Assembly (NCBI GenBank): GCA_947383645.1
Contig: CANDEH010000002.1
Location: forward strand, 28,349 to 92,348
Source of the DNA: an uncultured Clostridia bacterium
GTDB lineage: Bacteria; Bacillota; Clostridia; Oscillospirales; Oscillospiraceae
Reading direction: 5' to 3'
DNA length: 64,000 nucleotides
Part shown: positions 50,521-58,869 of the stretch, piece after piece
How the letters are laid out: every line of letters starts with the position of its first letter
Numbering within the stretch: position 1 is the first letter of the stretch
Notes under the pieces: generated by a model
What the model was told of the DNA's origin: nothing
What the model saw: the letters and a program-made list of their open reading frames with translations, nothing else
Database searches by the model: none
Position numbers and translations under genes: made by a program

Positions 50521-50539
50521 GAAAAAAAGGGGTGGTACA

Positions 50540-51019
50540 ATGAAACTCATCGGCGCGCTGCTCCTGCTCTGCGCCGCCCTGACGCTGCGGCGGGGGCTGC
50601 TGCGGCGGCAGGGGGAGGTGATTGCGGCGGGGGAGGAGCTGTGCCGGGCGCTGGACCGGCTGCACCAGGGGATCTACCGGCTGCGAAGCCCCCTGCCGGA
50701 GCTGCTGGCGCTGTGCCGGGAGGAGGCGGCGCTGACCGCCCCCTTTTGGGGAGCGGTGGCGGCGGGGCTCCAGGCCCGCCGGCCCTTTGGAGCTGTGTGG
50801 GCGGAGGCCCTGCGGCTGCTGCCGGAGCCCTACGGCACTCTGCTGGCCCCGGCCGGGGCGGCGCTGACGGCAGGGGAGCGGGAGGATCTGCTACTTTTGA
50901 CAAGGGAGGAAGTGTACCGCGCCGTCCAGGAGGGGCGGCGGCAGCGGGGAGAGCGGGGACGGCTGGTGACGGCCCTGTGCCTCTCCGGCGCGCTGCTGGC
51001 GATTGTGGTACTGCTGTGA
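50540..51019 (+). CDS. spoIIIAB: Stage III sporulation protein AB
   Basis: 159-aa membrane protein similar in topology to GspF-type secretion platform proteins; N-terminal helix MKLIGALLLLCAALTLRRGL and a C-terminal helix LVTALCLSGALLAIVVLL flank a helical cytoplasmic part. ATG 50540 follows AAAGGGGTGGTACA. Unusually, about 90 bases with an inverted repeat separate it from spoIIIAA. Confidence 0.88.
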   Translation: MKLIGALLLLCAALTLRRGLLRRQGEVIAAGEELCRALDRLHQGIYRLRSPLPELLALCREEAALTAPFWGAVAAGLQARRPFGAVWAEALRLLPEPYGTLLAPAGAALTAGEREDLLLLTREEVYRAVQEGRRQRGERGRLVTALCLSGALLAIVVLL

Positions 51020-51020
51020 T

Positions 51021-51215
51021 ATGGACATTGATCTGATTTTTAAGATTGCGGCCATCGGCATCATTGTGGCGGTGCTCAACCAGCTGCTGATCCGCTCGGG
51101 ACGGGAGGAGCAGGCGCTGATGACCACCCTGGCTGGGCTGGTGGTAGTGCTGATGATTTTAGTGCAGGAGATCAGCGATTTATTTTCTTTAATCAAAACT
51201 CTGTTTGAGTTTTGA
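51021..51215 (+). CDS. spoIIIAC: Stage III sporulation protein AC
   Basis: 64 aa, two membrane helices (IFKIAAIGIIVAVLNQLLI and LMTTLAGLVVVLMILVQEI), the normal SpoIIIAC form. Starts one base after the spoIIIAB stop. The last 11 codons and stop lie in an 18-bp inverted repeat, so the C-terminus SLIKTLFEF is encoded by repeat sequence. Confidence 0.92.
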   Translation: MDIDLIFKIAAIGIIVAVLNQLLIRSGREEQALMTTLAGLVVVLMILVQEISDLFSLIKTLFEF

Positions 51216-51450
51216 TTAAAGAAAATTCGATTGAAACCCGCTTCGCTGGGCTTTCAATCGAGGCTTTTTCCCAAGAGACGGCGCGCCGTCTCTTGGGAAA
51301 AAGGTCCAAACCGAGCGCGGTTTGCAGGGTGTTTTTTCCACTTACACGCCGCGGAAAAAACGATTTCAATTTATTTGCGCCGAAGGCGCAAACTCCTTGC
51401 GGGGGCACTCCTGTGGAGGGCTTGTTTGCGGGAGGCTCTGGCGGCTGACG
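51183..51450. repeat. Nested-hairpin intergenic element A in the spoIIIA operon
   Basis: Five stems in a row: TTTTCTTTAATCAAAACT 51183-51200 with its exact complement 51208-51225; TCGATTGAAA 51227-51236 with 51252-51261; a 40-base perfect palindrome 51264-51303; TTTTTTCC 51332-51339 with GGAAAAAA 51353-51360; TTTGCGCC 51374-51381 with GGCGCAAA 51385-51392. The right end (ATTTCA, GCGCAAACTC, GGGCTTGTTTGCGG) matches element B. It separates spoIIIAC from spoIIIAD by 270 bases. Confidence 0.8.
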
Positions 51451-51485
51451 GGAAAGGATAAAATTTTACGGGAAGAGCGGGTACA

Positions 51486-51884
51486 ATGATGGAACTGATA
51501 GCAAAGACTGCGGTGATCTGTATTGTGGTGTCGCTGACGGCGCTGCTGCTGCAGCGGGACACGCCGGAGCTGGCGCTGCTTTTGACGCTGGGGGCAGTGA
51601 CGGTGGTGATGCTCTTTGCCCTCTCCTTCTATGAGGAGGTGCGGGATGTCTTTGCCGCCATCTGGCGGCAGTCCGGGCTGGACGGGGCGCTGTTTACGCC
51701 CATTCTGAAGATCATTGCCATCTCCCTGGTGACCCGTCTGGGGGCCGACGTGTGCAAAGACAGCGGCCAGGGGGCTCTGGCCTCCCTGGTGGACATGGCC
51801 GGCGTGTTCTGCGCCCTTCTGACCGCGGAGCCCCTCTTCTCCCAGGCCCTTGGGATTCTGACCGAGCTGGGGGGATGGGGATGA
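51486..51884 (+). CDS. spoIIIAD: Stage III sporulation protein AD
   Basis: 132-aa membrane protein with four hydrophobic segments, related to SpoIIIAC in its N-terminal half (IAKTAVICIVVSLTALLL, LALLLTLGAVTVVMLFAL) plus ILKIIAISLVTRLGADVCKD, a hallmark of SpoIIIAD. Starts after element A with only GGGAAGAGCGGG as RBS. Overlaps spoIIIAE by ATGA. Confidence 0.93.
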   Translation: MMELIAKTAVICIVVSLTALLLQRDTPELALLLTLGAVTVVMLFALSFYEEVRDVFAAIWRQSGLDGALFTPILKIIAISLVTRLGADVCKDSGQGALASLVDMAGVFCALLTAEPLFSQALGILTELGGWG

Positions 51885-52942
51885 GGCGAATAGTTTGTCT
51901 GCTCCTTCTGGCGTGGCTCTGTATGGGACAGGCCCGGGCCGCGGACCTGCCGGGGGAGCTTTTGGACAGCGTGCCCCCCTCGGCGGCGGACATCGGCGCG
52001 GCGGAGGGCTGGGAGCAGGGGAGCCGGAATCTGATTATCCTGATTCGGGACCGGTTCTTTCAGTTCCTGCGCGGAGGGGTGGGGGGCGTGGTATCGCTGC
52101 TGCTGGTGGTGGTGCTCTGCGGCCTGGCGGAGACCCTGCTGACGGGCGTGCGGGGCCGGGAGGGCTTCTCCTGCCTGGATCTGGCTGCTGCGGCGGCGGT
52201 GGCCATGGTGGCGGCGGGGGACTTCTCCCACCTGATGGGACTGGGGCAGAGAACCGTCCTGGAGCTGGACCAGTTCTCCAAGGTGCTCCTGCCCACCATC
52301 GCCGCAGCCACTGCCTCCATGGGTCTGGTGGGCAGCGCCGCCGTGCGGCAGATGGCCACGGTGTTCTTCTGCGACATCCTCCTCACCGCCATCGACCGCC
52401 TGGTTCTGCCGCTGATCCAGCTGTACATAGCGGCCCTGGCGGCCGGCAGCATGCTCCGGGACGGACGGCTGGACGCGGTGGCCGAGGCTGTCAAGAGGGT
52501 GGTGACCTGGACCCTCAGCGGCATTGTGATGCTCTTTACCCTCTACCTCTCCGTGGCCGGGGCGGTGAGCGGCGCGGCGGACGGCGCGGCGGCCAAGGTG
52601 GTAAAAAAGGCCATCGCCGCGGCTGTGCCGGTGGTGGGAAACATCGTCTCCGGCACGGCGGACACGGTGATGGCCGGGGCGGGGGTGCTGAAAAACACCA
52701 TCGGCGTCTTCGGGGTGCTGGTGGTGCTGGCCACCTGCATACTTCCCTTCCTCCAGATCGCCGTGCAGTACCTCCTCTATAAGGCGGCGGCTCTGGCCGC
52801 CGGGACAGTGGCCTCACCCCAGGTGGTGAAGCTGATTGACGGTCTGGGCGGGGCCTTTGGGCTGCTGCTGGGGGCGGTGGGCAGCTGCGCGCTGCTGCTG
52901 CTGATCTCCCTGATCTCCTCGCTGATGGTGGTGATTCCATGA
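51881..52942 (+). CDS. spoIIIAE: Stage III sporulation protein AE
   Basis: 353-aa multi-spanning protein with an N-terminal signal sequence (IVCLLLLAWLCMGQARA) and about seven helices; it forms part of the transenvelope channel. VVSLLLVVVLCGLAETLL and LLPTIAAATASMGL are in family-typical positions. ATG 51881 overlaps the spoIIIAD stop, and the frame overlaps spoIIIAF by ATGA. An earlier in-frame ATG at 51752 lies within spoIIIAD and is rejected. Confidence 0.93.
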   Translation: MRRIVCLLLLAWLCMGQARAADLPGELLDSVPPSAADIGAAEGWEQGSRNLIILIRDRFFQFLRGGVGGVVSLLLVVVLCGLAETLLTGVRGREGFSCLDLAAAAAVAMVAAGDFSHLMGLGQRTVLELDQFSKVLLPTIAAATASMGLVGSAAVRQMATVFFCDILLTAIDRLVLPLIQLYIAALAAGSMLRDGRLDAVAEAVKRVVTWTLSGIVMLFTLYLSVAGAVSGAADGAAAKVVKKAIAAAVPVVGNIVSGTADTVMAGAGVLKNTIGVFGVLVVLATCILPFLQIAVQYLLYKAAALAAGTVASPQVVKLIDGLGGAFGLLLGAVGSCALLLLISLISSLMVVIP

Positions 52943-53409
52943 TGGACGCGGTGCGCATGTGGCTTTTGGGTGTGACGCTGACCTCCTTTTTCCTCTCCCT
53001 GGCGGAGACTCTGGTGTCCCAGGATGGGGTGCGGCGTGTACTGCGCCTCAGCGGCGGGGTGCTGCTGATTCTGGTAATGGTCCGGCCCCTGCTGGGCCTC
53101 ATGGGGGAGACGCCGGCCTTCTCCTTCTCCCGGTACGCGGAGGAAGCGGCGGCTCTGGAGGAAAATTTCGCCCGGAGCCGGGAGGAAACCCTCTCCGCGC
53201 TCATAGCCGGGGAGGTAGCCGCATATATATCGGACAAGGCGGAGGAACTGGGCGTTCCCTGCGGCGTCACTGTGGAGGTTGCGGTGGAGGACGGGGTGCC
53301 CCTGCCCAGGACCGCCGTAATGACCATTCCCTACCATGCCGGGCTGAGCCAGTGGATGGAGCGGGAGCTGAAGATCGGGGAGGAGGACCAGGTATGGCAA
53401 GAGAAGTAG
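52939..53409 (+). CDS. spoIIIAF: Stage III sporulation protein AF
   Basis: 156 aa: two N-terminal membrane helices (MWLLGVTLTSFFLSLAETLV and VLRLSGGVLLILVMVRPLLG) and a soluble ring-building-like C-terminal domain (VTVEVAVEDG), the expected SpoIIIAF plan. ATGA overlap with spoIIIAE; overlaps spoIIIAG by 16 bases. Confidence 0.92.
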   Translation: MMDAVRMWLLGVTLTSFFLSLAETLVSQDGVRRVLRLSGGVLLILVMVRPLLGLMGETPAFSFSRYAEEAAALEENFARSREETLSALIAGEVAAYISDKAEELGVPCGVTVEVAVEDGVPLPRTAVMTIPYHAGLSQWMERELKIGEEDQVWQEK

Positions 53410-53942
53410 AGGGCAAGCGGGCGGCGGGGGGGATGGCGCTTCTGGCAAAGTACAAGTACGTGATCCTTGTCCTGCTGGCCGGGGTCGTGTGCCTGGCCTG
53501 GCCCTCCGGGGACCGGGGAAGCTCCCAGGAGGAGGTCCCCATCGCCGCGGTCTCCTCGTCGGAGCGGCAGGAGATCGTCCAGCTCCAGAGGGAGATGGAA
53601 GAGATCCTGGGGAAGATGCAAGGGGTGGGGGAGCTGCGGCTGATGCTGACGCTGGACCAGGGGAGCTCCAAGGCTCTGGCCCAGGACGCCAGCCTCAACT
53701 ACAGCGGCGCCCCCGCCGCGCCGGAGGACTACAGCCGCAGCGCCTCCACCGTGGTGGTATCCAAGAGCGGCTCCGGCGAGAGCGTGGTGGTCCTCCACGA
53801 GACCTACCCCCAGTTTCGCGGTGCCCTGGTGGTGTGCCAGGGCGGGGGGGACCCGGCGGTCCGGTTGGCGGTGATCGAGGCGGTGTCCGCGCTGACGGGC
53901 CTCGGTTCCGATAAAATTTCCGTAGTGAAATGGCAATCATAG
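53394..53942 (+). CDS. spoIIIAG: Stage III sporulation protein AG
   Basis: 182 aa, one membrane helix near residues 18-38 (YKYVILVLLAGVVCLAW) and a soluble RBM-type ring domain (VGELRLMLTLDQGS, RGALVVCQGGGDPAVRLAVI), as in the SpoIIIAG ring that spans the intermembrane space. ATG 53394 follows GGGGAGGAGGACCAGG inside the end of spoIIIAF. Confidence 0.92.
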   Translation: MAREVEGKRAAGGMALLAKYKYVILVLLAGVVCLAWPSGDRGSSQEEVPIAAVSSSERQEIVQLQREMEEILGKMQGVGELRLMLTLDQGSSKALAQDASLNYSGAPAAPEDYSRSASTVVVSKSGSGESVVVLHETYPQFRGALVVCQGGGDPAVRLAVIEAVSALTGLGSDKISVVKWQS

Positions 53943-53955
53943 GGAGGAAGCAGCA

Positions 53956-54540
53956 ATGAAACAGATTTGGAAGCGGAACATCGTAGCGGCCACCGTGCTG
54001 CTGTTTGTCTGCGGGGCGGTGTACCTCAACTGGAAGTATGCCGGCAGCGTGGCCGACCCGGTGGCGGATCAGTCCGGGAAGGTGCTGGGCCAGTCCACCC
54101 TGGTCAGCGGCGACAACGGCGGTACGGAGAGCGGGGAGGACGGGGCGGACCCCGCCGCCGGCAGCGAACCGGTCAGCGCCTCCGGCGACTACTTCGCCAC
54201 CGCCCGCCTCACCCGCCAGCAGGCCCGGGACAACGCCATCGCCCTGCTCCGCGAGGCGGCGGAGAGCGAGAGCGCCGACAAGGAGGTGGCCAACGAGGCC
54301 GCCGCCGCCATCCAGGTTCTGGCCGGCTACGCCGTGGCCGAGGCGCAGATTGAGAATCTGGTCACCGCCAAGGGCTATCCCCAGTGTGTGGCCTTTATGG
54401 GGGACGGCAGCATCAGCGTGGTGGTCTCCACCGGGGCGGAGACCGGCCTGGAGGCCGCCGACGTGGCCCGGATTACGGATATCGTGCTGAACGAGACGGA
54501 CTATACCGCCAGCCAGATCGCGATTTTGGAGGCGGAGTAG
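53956..54540 (+). CDS. spoIIIAH: Stage III sporulation protein AH
   Basis: 194 aa with an N-terminal membrane helix (NIVAATVLLFVCGAVYL), an acidic Gly/Ser-rich linker (about 40-75) and a C-terminal YscJ-like domain (ARDNAIALLREAAESES, GYAVAEAQIENLVTAKGYPQ). SpoIIIAH binds SpoIIQ from the forespore to close the channel. AGGGAGGAAGCAGC precedes ATG 53956. Last gene of the operon. Confidence 0.93.
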   Translation: MKQIWKRNIVAATVLLFVCGAVYLNWKYAGSVADPVADQSGKVLGQSTLVSGDNGGTESGEDGADPAAGSEPVSASGDYFATARLTRQQARDNAIALLREAAESESADKEVANEAAAAIQVLAGYAVAEAQIENLVTAKGYPQCVAFMGDGSISVVVSTGAETGLEAADVARITDIVLNETDYTASQIAILEAE

Positions 54541-54544
54541 GGCG

Positions 54545-54760
54545 TTCAAGTGAAATCTTCGGATTTCAGGAGAGGGGCTTGTGCCGCGCTCTGCGCCCCG
54601 GGCTTTGTTCCTGCGCGGCAAAGCCCCGCGACGCTGGCCCCGCAAGAGGAATTTTTTCCGAAATGCGGTTTTGGGAAAAAATAATTTCAGATTTTTCGCA
54701 TCCGCAGACGCGAAACTCTGCCCGGGGCTTTGTTTGCGGCCGGGACCGCAAATGGAGGAC
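54545..54760. repeat. Nested-hairpin intergenic element B
   Basis: Starts with TGAAATC-TTCG-GATTTCA (54551-54568), then GGGCTTTG paired with CAAAGCCC (about 54600-54627), TTTTTTCC 54652-54659 with GGAAAAAA 54674-54681, then ATTTCA, TTTCGC/GCGAAA, AACTC and GGGGCTTTGTTTGCGG. The order and the shared strings match element A at 51183-51450, so both are copies of one repeat family. Confidence 0.75.
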
Positions 54761-54797
54761 GGAAAGAATCAGTTTTTTGATTTCTTCCGTCCTTCCC

Positions 54798-54826
54798 TTG
54801 CTATTTTCCGGCGGGTATGGTATACT
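54798..54826 (+). promoter_or_regulatory. Sigma-A promoter of asp23-nusB
   Basis: TTGCTA 54798-54803 and TATACT 54821-54826, 17-base spacer. Confidence 0.75.
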
Positions 54827-54901
54827 ACCAAAAAAATCTATGGAAAACCGCCTCCGGCAGGCCGGGGGACACTGATCTGATGAAAAAGGAGCGTCGCCGC
54901 T

Positions 54902-55246
54902 ATGAATGAGAGCAGCAGGGACTATGTGATCCACCCGGAGGAGATGGGCGCCATCCACATCTCCGAGGAGGTGCTCAGCGCCATCGCCGCCTCCGCCGCC
55001 GCGGAGATCGACGGGGTGGCCGGGCTGATGAACGCCGGCAAGAAGGGGGCCAGCCGGGGGGTAAAGATTACCATCGGCGAGGAGAAGACCATGGTGGATA
55101 TCTACCTGATGGTCAACTACGGCCAGCCCATCCCCGAGGTGGCCGAGAAGGTGCAGAATGCGGTGGTCTCCTCCATGGAGGCCATGGCGGGCTTCGGCGT
55201 GCAGGAGGTCAACGTCCACGTGGGCGGCGTCAGCTTCGCCAAGTGA
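54902..55246 (+). CDS. Asp23/Gls24 family envelope stress protein
   Basis: 114 aa matching the Asp23 (YqhY-type) family: ISEEVLSAIAASAAAEIDGV, then GVKITIGEEKTMVDIYLMVN and VNVHVGGVSF. In Bacillus yqhY lies between accC and nusB and relates to fatty acid synthesis; here accB and accC are not present but nusB follows. AAAAAGGAGCGTCGCCGCT precedes ATG 54902. Confidence 0.93.
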   Translation: MNESSRDYVIHPEEMGAIHISEEVLSAIAASAAAEIDGVAGLMNAGKKGASRGVKITIGEEKTMVDIYLMVNYGQPIPEVAEKVQNAVVSSMEAMAGFGVQEVNVHVGGVSFAK

Positions 55247-55296
55247 CCATTTTCCGGAGAGACGACGAAAGATAGAGGGAGCAATAGGTAATAGGT

Positions 55297-55761
55297 ATGG
55301 TCAGAAGTACTGCCAGAGAGATCGCCGTCCATCTGTCCTACGAGCTCAGCTTTGCCGGCGAGCCGGTGGAGGAGGTACTGGAGCGCCACCTGTCCGCGGA
55401 AAACTTCGCCTCCCTGGCCGGGGAGGACGAGGTGTATCAGGAGGCGCCCAAGGGCAAACAGCGCGCGTACATCACCCGTCTGGTCACCGGCGTGGACCAG
55501 CACGCCTTCGAGCTGGACAGCTACATCGAAAAATATGCCAGAGGCTGGCGCTTCGCCCGAATGCCTCTGGTGGCCACGGCCATCATGCGGGTAGCCATGT
55601 ACGAGATTCTCTACATGGAGGACATCCCCAACAGCGTGGCCATCAACGAGGCGGTGGAGCTGTGCAGGAAGTACGAGAGCGACGAGGTGGTCAAGTTCGT
55701 CAACGGACTGCTGGGCACATTCGTGAAAGAGGAAATTACACCCGAAATCAAACCCGGTTAG
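55297..55761 (+). CDS. nusB: Transcription antitermination factor NusB
   Basis: 154-aa all-helical protein that binds boxA RNA with NusE in rRNA antitermination. Marks: STAREIAVHLSYELSF, FARMPLVATAIMRVAMYEIL and PNSVAINEAVELCRKYESDE followed by VVKFVNGLLGT, the strongest family signature. ATG 55297 follows GGGAGCAATAGGTAATAGGT. Ends before repeat C and a terminator. Confidence 0.95.
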   Translation: MVRSTAREIAVHLSYELSFAGEPVEEVLERHLSAENFASLAGEDEVYQEAPKGKQRAYITRLVTGVDQHAFELDSYIEKYARGWRFARMPLVATAIMRVAMYEILYMEDIPNSVAINEAVELCRKYESDEVVKFVNGLLGTFVKEEITPEIKPG

Positions 55762-56065
55762 AGAGGGCGGCGCCATTTCTGACGGAAGAGGTCCGGACCG
55801 CGCGCGGCCCGGCGCAGCGTTAAGAAAATGTGCCGGCGGCACATTACTGGCACAGGATCCGGCGGCTGCGCTGTCGGGGTAGTACCGCGTAAGAGCAATA
55901 CGATTCTATTTCACTTACGCCAGAGGCGCAAACTCTGCCGAGGGCTTTTCCAACAGTCTGCGGAGCGTACATTGTGCGCTCTTTTTTATTAGGGAAGCGC
56001 TGATTCCATACGCCTGCTCTTGTCGATAGAATCAGTCCTTCCTCAAGATATCAGGGGGGAGATCC
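55762..56065. repeat. Intergenic region with possible element C
   Basis: 304 bases without a gene between nusB and xseA. The middle reads ATTTCACTTACGCC-AGA-GGCGCAAACTCTGCCGAGGGCTTTT, which shares GCGCAAACTC and GAGGGCTT with elements A and B, so it may be a worn copy. A terminator at 55963-55988 and the inverted repeat CTGATTC/GAATCAG near 56009-56032 follow. Confidence 0.5.
55963..55988 (+). terminator. Rho-independent terminator after nusB
   Basis: GAGCGTAC-ATT-GTGCGCTC followed by TTTTTT. Confidence 0.85.
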
Positions 56066-57271
56066 ATGGAACAGCGCATTTACTCCGTGTCGGAGGTCAA
56101 CCAGCTGATTAAGTCCATGCTGGACAGCGAGCCCTGGCTGGGGGAGATCTTCCTCCGGGGGGAGATCTCCAACTATAAGCTCTACCCCTCGGGACACCAC
56201 TACTTCACGCTGAAGGACGCCGAGGGGGCCATCCGCTGCGTCATGTTCAAGGGACAGGCCCTGCGTCTGCGCTTCCGCCCGGAAAACGGCATGAAGGTCA
56301 TCGCCTTCGGCCGGATCACCGTCTTCCCCCGGGACGGGGTCTACCAGCTCTACTGCAGCGACCTCACCGCCGACGGGGTGGGGGATCTGCATATCGCCTT
56401 TGAGCAGCTCAAGGAGAAGCTATACCGGGAGGGGCTCTTCGACAGCGCCCACAAGAAGTCCCTTCCCAGGTACCCCCGGCGCATCGCCATCATCACCAGC
56501 GCCGCCGGGGCCGCCGTCCACGACATGATCCGCATCCTCCGCCGGCGCTATCCCCTGGCCAAGGTGCTCCTGCTGCCGGTGCGGGTCCAGGGACCGGAGG
56601 CGCCCCCGGAGATCGTGGGGGCCATCCGCTACGCCAACCGCTATCAGGTGGGGGATGTGATTATCACCGGCCGGGGCGGCGGGTCCATCGAGGATTTGTG
56701 GGCCTTCAATGACGAGCGGGTGGCCCGGGCCATCTACGAGTCCGAAATTCCCATCATCTCCGCCGTGGGCCACGAGCCGGATGTGACCATCGCCGACTTC
56801 GTGGCGGACGTCCGGGCCGCCACTCCCTCCCACGCGGCGGAGATCGCCGTGCCGGACCAGGAGGAGCTCCGCCAGCGCCTGCTCTCCGCCCGCCAGCGCA
56901 TGGTCCGGGGGGAGGAGAAGCGGCTGACCCTTCTCCGCACCCGGCTCACCGCCCTGTCGGAGAAGCGGGCCCTGCGGGATCCCATGGCCTTTCTACAGGA
57001 GAAGCGGATGATTTTAGACTACGCCCAGCGGGCTTTAGCCGACCGGGGCGGGGCGATGCTCAGCGGACCCAGGCAGCGCCTGGGCGCTCTCTCCGCCGCC
57101 CTGGACGCCATGAGCCCCCTGGCGGTGCTGGGCCGGGGCTACGCCATGGCCGCCAGGGAGGATGGCAGCGTCCTCCGCTCCGCCGCCGACGTGTCGGCGG
57201 GGGACAGGCTCACCGTCACCATGGGCGACGGGGCCATTGACTGTCGGGTTGAGGAGGTAAGAAAGACATGA
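56066..57271 (+). CDS. xseA: Exodeoxyribonuclease VII large subunit
   Basis: Catalytic subunit of the single-strand exonuclease VII. 401 aa: N-terminal OB fold (VNQLIKSMLDSEPWLGEIFL RGEISNYKL region), core with PRRIAIITSAAGAAVHDMIR and GRGGGSIEDLWAFNDE, and the C-terminal coiled coil and GRGYAMA motif. GGGGGGAGATCC precedes ATG 56066. ATGA-type overlap with xseB. Confidence 0.96.
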   Translation: MEQRIYSVSEVNQLIKSMLDSEPWLGEIFLRGEISNYKLYPSGHHYFTLKDAEGAIRCVMFKGQALRLRFRPENGMKVIAFGRITVFPRDGVYQLYCSDLTADGVGDLHIAFEQLKEKLYREGLFDSAHKKSLPRYPRRIAIITSAAGAAVHDMIRILRRRYPLAKVLLLPVRVQGPEAPPEIVGAIRYANRYQVGDVIITGRGGGSIEDLWAFNDERVARAIYESEIPIISAVGHEPDVTIADFVADVRAATPSHAAEIAVPDQEELRQRLLSARQRMVRGEEKRLTLLRTRLTALSEKRALRDPMAFLQEKRMILDYAQRALADRGGAMLSGPRQRLGALSAALDAMSPLAVLGRGYAMAAREDGSVLRSAADVSAGDRLTVTMGDGAIDCRVEEVRKT

Positions 57272-57504
57272 AAAAGAGCGAGAATAAGAGGTCCTTTGAG
57301 GAGAACATCACCCGTCTGGAGGAAATTGTAGCGCTGCTGGAGAAGGGGGACGCCCCCTTGAGCGACTCACTCTCCCTGTTCCAGGAGGGGACGGGACTCG
57401 TGGGTGTCTGCAGCGCCATGCTCAGTGAGGCGGAGCAGCAGGTGGTAAAGCTGCAAAAGGGTCCGGAGGGAGCGCCCATTGAATTGCCCTTTGCCGAGGA
57501 GTGA
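57268..57504 (+). CDS. xseB: Exodeoxyribonuclease VII small subunit
   Basis: 78-aa coiled-coil partner of XseA: SFEENITRLEEIVALLEKGD and APLSDSLSLFQEG are the family pattern, with CSAMLSEAEQQVVKL as the second helix. Overlaps xseA by four bases. Confidence 0.95.
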   Translation: MKKSENKRSFEENITRLEEIVALLEKGDAPLSDSLSLFQEGTGLVGVCSAMLSEAEQQVVKLQKGPEGAPIELPFAEE

Positions 57505-57509
57505 CATCG

Positions 57510-57953
57510 ATGACCCCCTATATCCATACCGTGCAGTACTATGAGACGGACAAAATGGGCGTCACCCACCACTCCAACTATATACGATGGATGGAGGAGG
57601 CCCGGGTGGCCATGCTGGAGGAGATCGGCTGGGGCTACGACAGACTGGAGGCCCTGGGCGTGGGCTCCCCGGTGATAGGGATAAACTGCGAGTATAAGAG
57701 CCCCACTACCTTCCCCGACCGGGTGGAGATCACCGCCTCGGTGCTGGAGTACCGGGGCGTGCATCTGGTGGTGTCCTACCACATGCGCCGGCTCTCCGAC
57801 GGCAGGACGGTGCTCACCGGCACATCCCGCCACTGCTTTATGGGGACGGATGGGAAGCTGCTGCGCCTGCGCCGGGTTCTGCCGGAGTTCGACGCGGTCC
57901 TGCGGTCGCTGGTGGAGGGCCCGCCGGCGATGGGGACGGCCCAGGAGGAGTAG
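57510..57953 (+). CDS. Acyl-CoA thioesterase, 4-hydroxybenzoyl-CoA/FadM type
   Basis: 147-aa hotdog thioesterase: YYETDKMGVTHHSNYIRWME holds the catalytic Asp/His motif, followed by the RVEITASVLEYRG strand and TGTSRHCFMG. It hydrolyses an acyl-CoA, substrate unknown. ATG 57510 lies nine bases after GAGGAG in the end of xseB; a GTG at 57501 is less well placed. Its insertion between xseB and ispA is not the usual Bacillus order. Confidence 0.9.
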   Translation: MTPYIHTVQYYETDKMGVTHHSNYIRWMEEARVAMLEEIGWGYDRLEALGVGSPVIGINCEYKSPTTFPDRVEITASVLEYRGVHLVVSYHMRRLSDGRTVLTGTSRHCFMGTDGKLLRLRRVLPEFDAVLRSLVEGPPAMGTAQEE

Positions 57954-57998
57954 AGACAGAATCTGCCGGGAATCGGCAGGCGGGAAAGGGGAGAGGAT

Positions 57999-58865
57999 AT
58001 GTACGAGGAAACCTACCAGACCTATCTGACGGAGATCGAGGGCTTTTTACAGGGCCTGTTTCTCACCGAGGCGCCCTACGGAAAATTGCAGGAGGCCATG
58101 CGCTACAGCCTCCTGGCCGGGGGCAAGCGCCTGCGTCCGGTGCTCTCCTGCGCCTTCGCGGAGCTCTTCGGCGGCGACTGGCGGCGGGCGGTGCCCCTGG
58201 GCTGCGCCCTGGAGCTGGTCCACACCTACTCCCTGATCCACGACGATCTCCCCTGTATGGACAACGACGACTTCCGCCGTGGGAAGCCCACCTGCCACAA
58301 GGTCTACGGGGAGACCCTGGCCGTCCTGGCCGGGGACGCCCTCCAGCCGGAGGCCTTCACCCTGATCGCCTGCGCCCCGAACCTGACGGCGGAGCAGCGC
58401 ATCGACGCGGTGACGGTTCTGGCCCGGGCCGCCGGGGCCGACGGCATGGTGGCCGGGCAGGTGCTGGACACCACCGGCATCCCCGCCGACGAGGTTCAGC
58501 TCCGGCAGATGTGCCGGCTGAAGACCGGGGCCATGATCCGGGGCGCGGCGGAGCTGGGCTGCGTGGCCGCCGGGGCCTCTGCGGCGGACTTCACCGCGGC
58601 GGGGATCTACGCCGACGCTCTGGGCCTGGGCTTCCAGATCCGGGACGACGTGCTGGACGTCATCGCCGATCAGGAGGAGTTCGGCAAGCCCGTGGGCTCG
58701 GACAGGGCAGAGGGGAAGGTGACCTTCGTGGACGTGCTGGGTCTGGAGGGCTGCGAGGCCGCGGTGACGGCGTGCACACAGCGGGCCCGGGCCGCCATCG
58801 CGCCCTACCCGGGCAGCGGCTTCCTGCTGGAGCTGGCCGACCGCATGGCGGAGAGGATGAAGTGA
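57999..58865 (+). CDS. ispA: Polyprenyl synthetase (farnesyl diphosphate synthase type)
   Basis: Adds isopentenyl diphosphate to allylic diphosphates. 288 aa with GGKRLRPVL at 41-49, first Asp-rich motif DDLPCMDNDD at 82-91 and second motif FQIRDDVLDV. The residues before the first motif (HTYSLIH) fit a short-chain C15 synthase. AAAGGGGAGAGGAT precedes ATG 57999. In most Firmicutes dxs follows directly; here the next gene is a DUF212 protein and dxs lies at the other end of the window. Confidence 0.93.
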   Translation: MYEETYQTYLTEIEGFLQGLFLTEAPYGKLQEAMRYSLLAGGKRLRPVLSCAFAELFGGDWRRAVPLGCALELVHTYSLIHDDLPCMDNDDFRRGKPTCHKVYGETLAVLAGDALQPEAFTLIACAPNLTAEQRIDAVTVLARAAGADGMVAGQVLDTTGIPADEVQLRQMCRLKTGAMIRGAAELGCVAAGASAADFTAAGIYADALGLGFQIRDDVLDVIADQEEFGKPVGSDRAEGKVTFVDVLGLEGCEAAVTACTQRARAAIAPYPGSGFLLELADRMAERMK

Positions 58866-58869
58866 GCCT

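Larger units (their letters stand above)
54541..54901. other. Intergenic region after spoIIIAH
   Basis: 361 bases without a gene: element B occupies the left part, the asp23 promoter the right. Short frames in it do not look coding. Confidence 0.65.
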
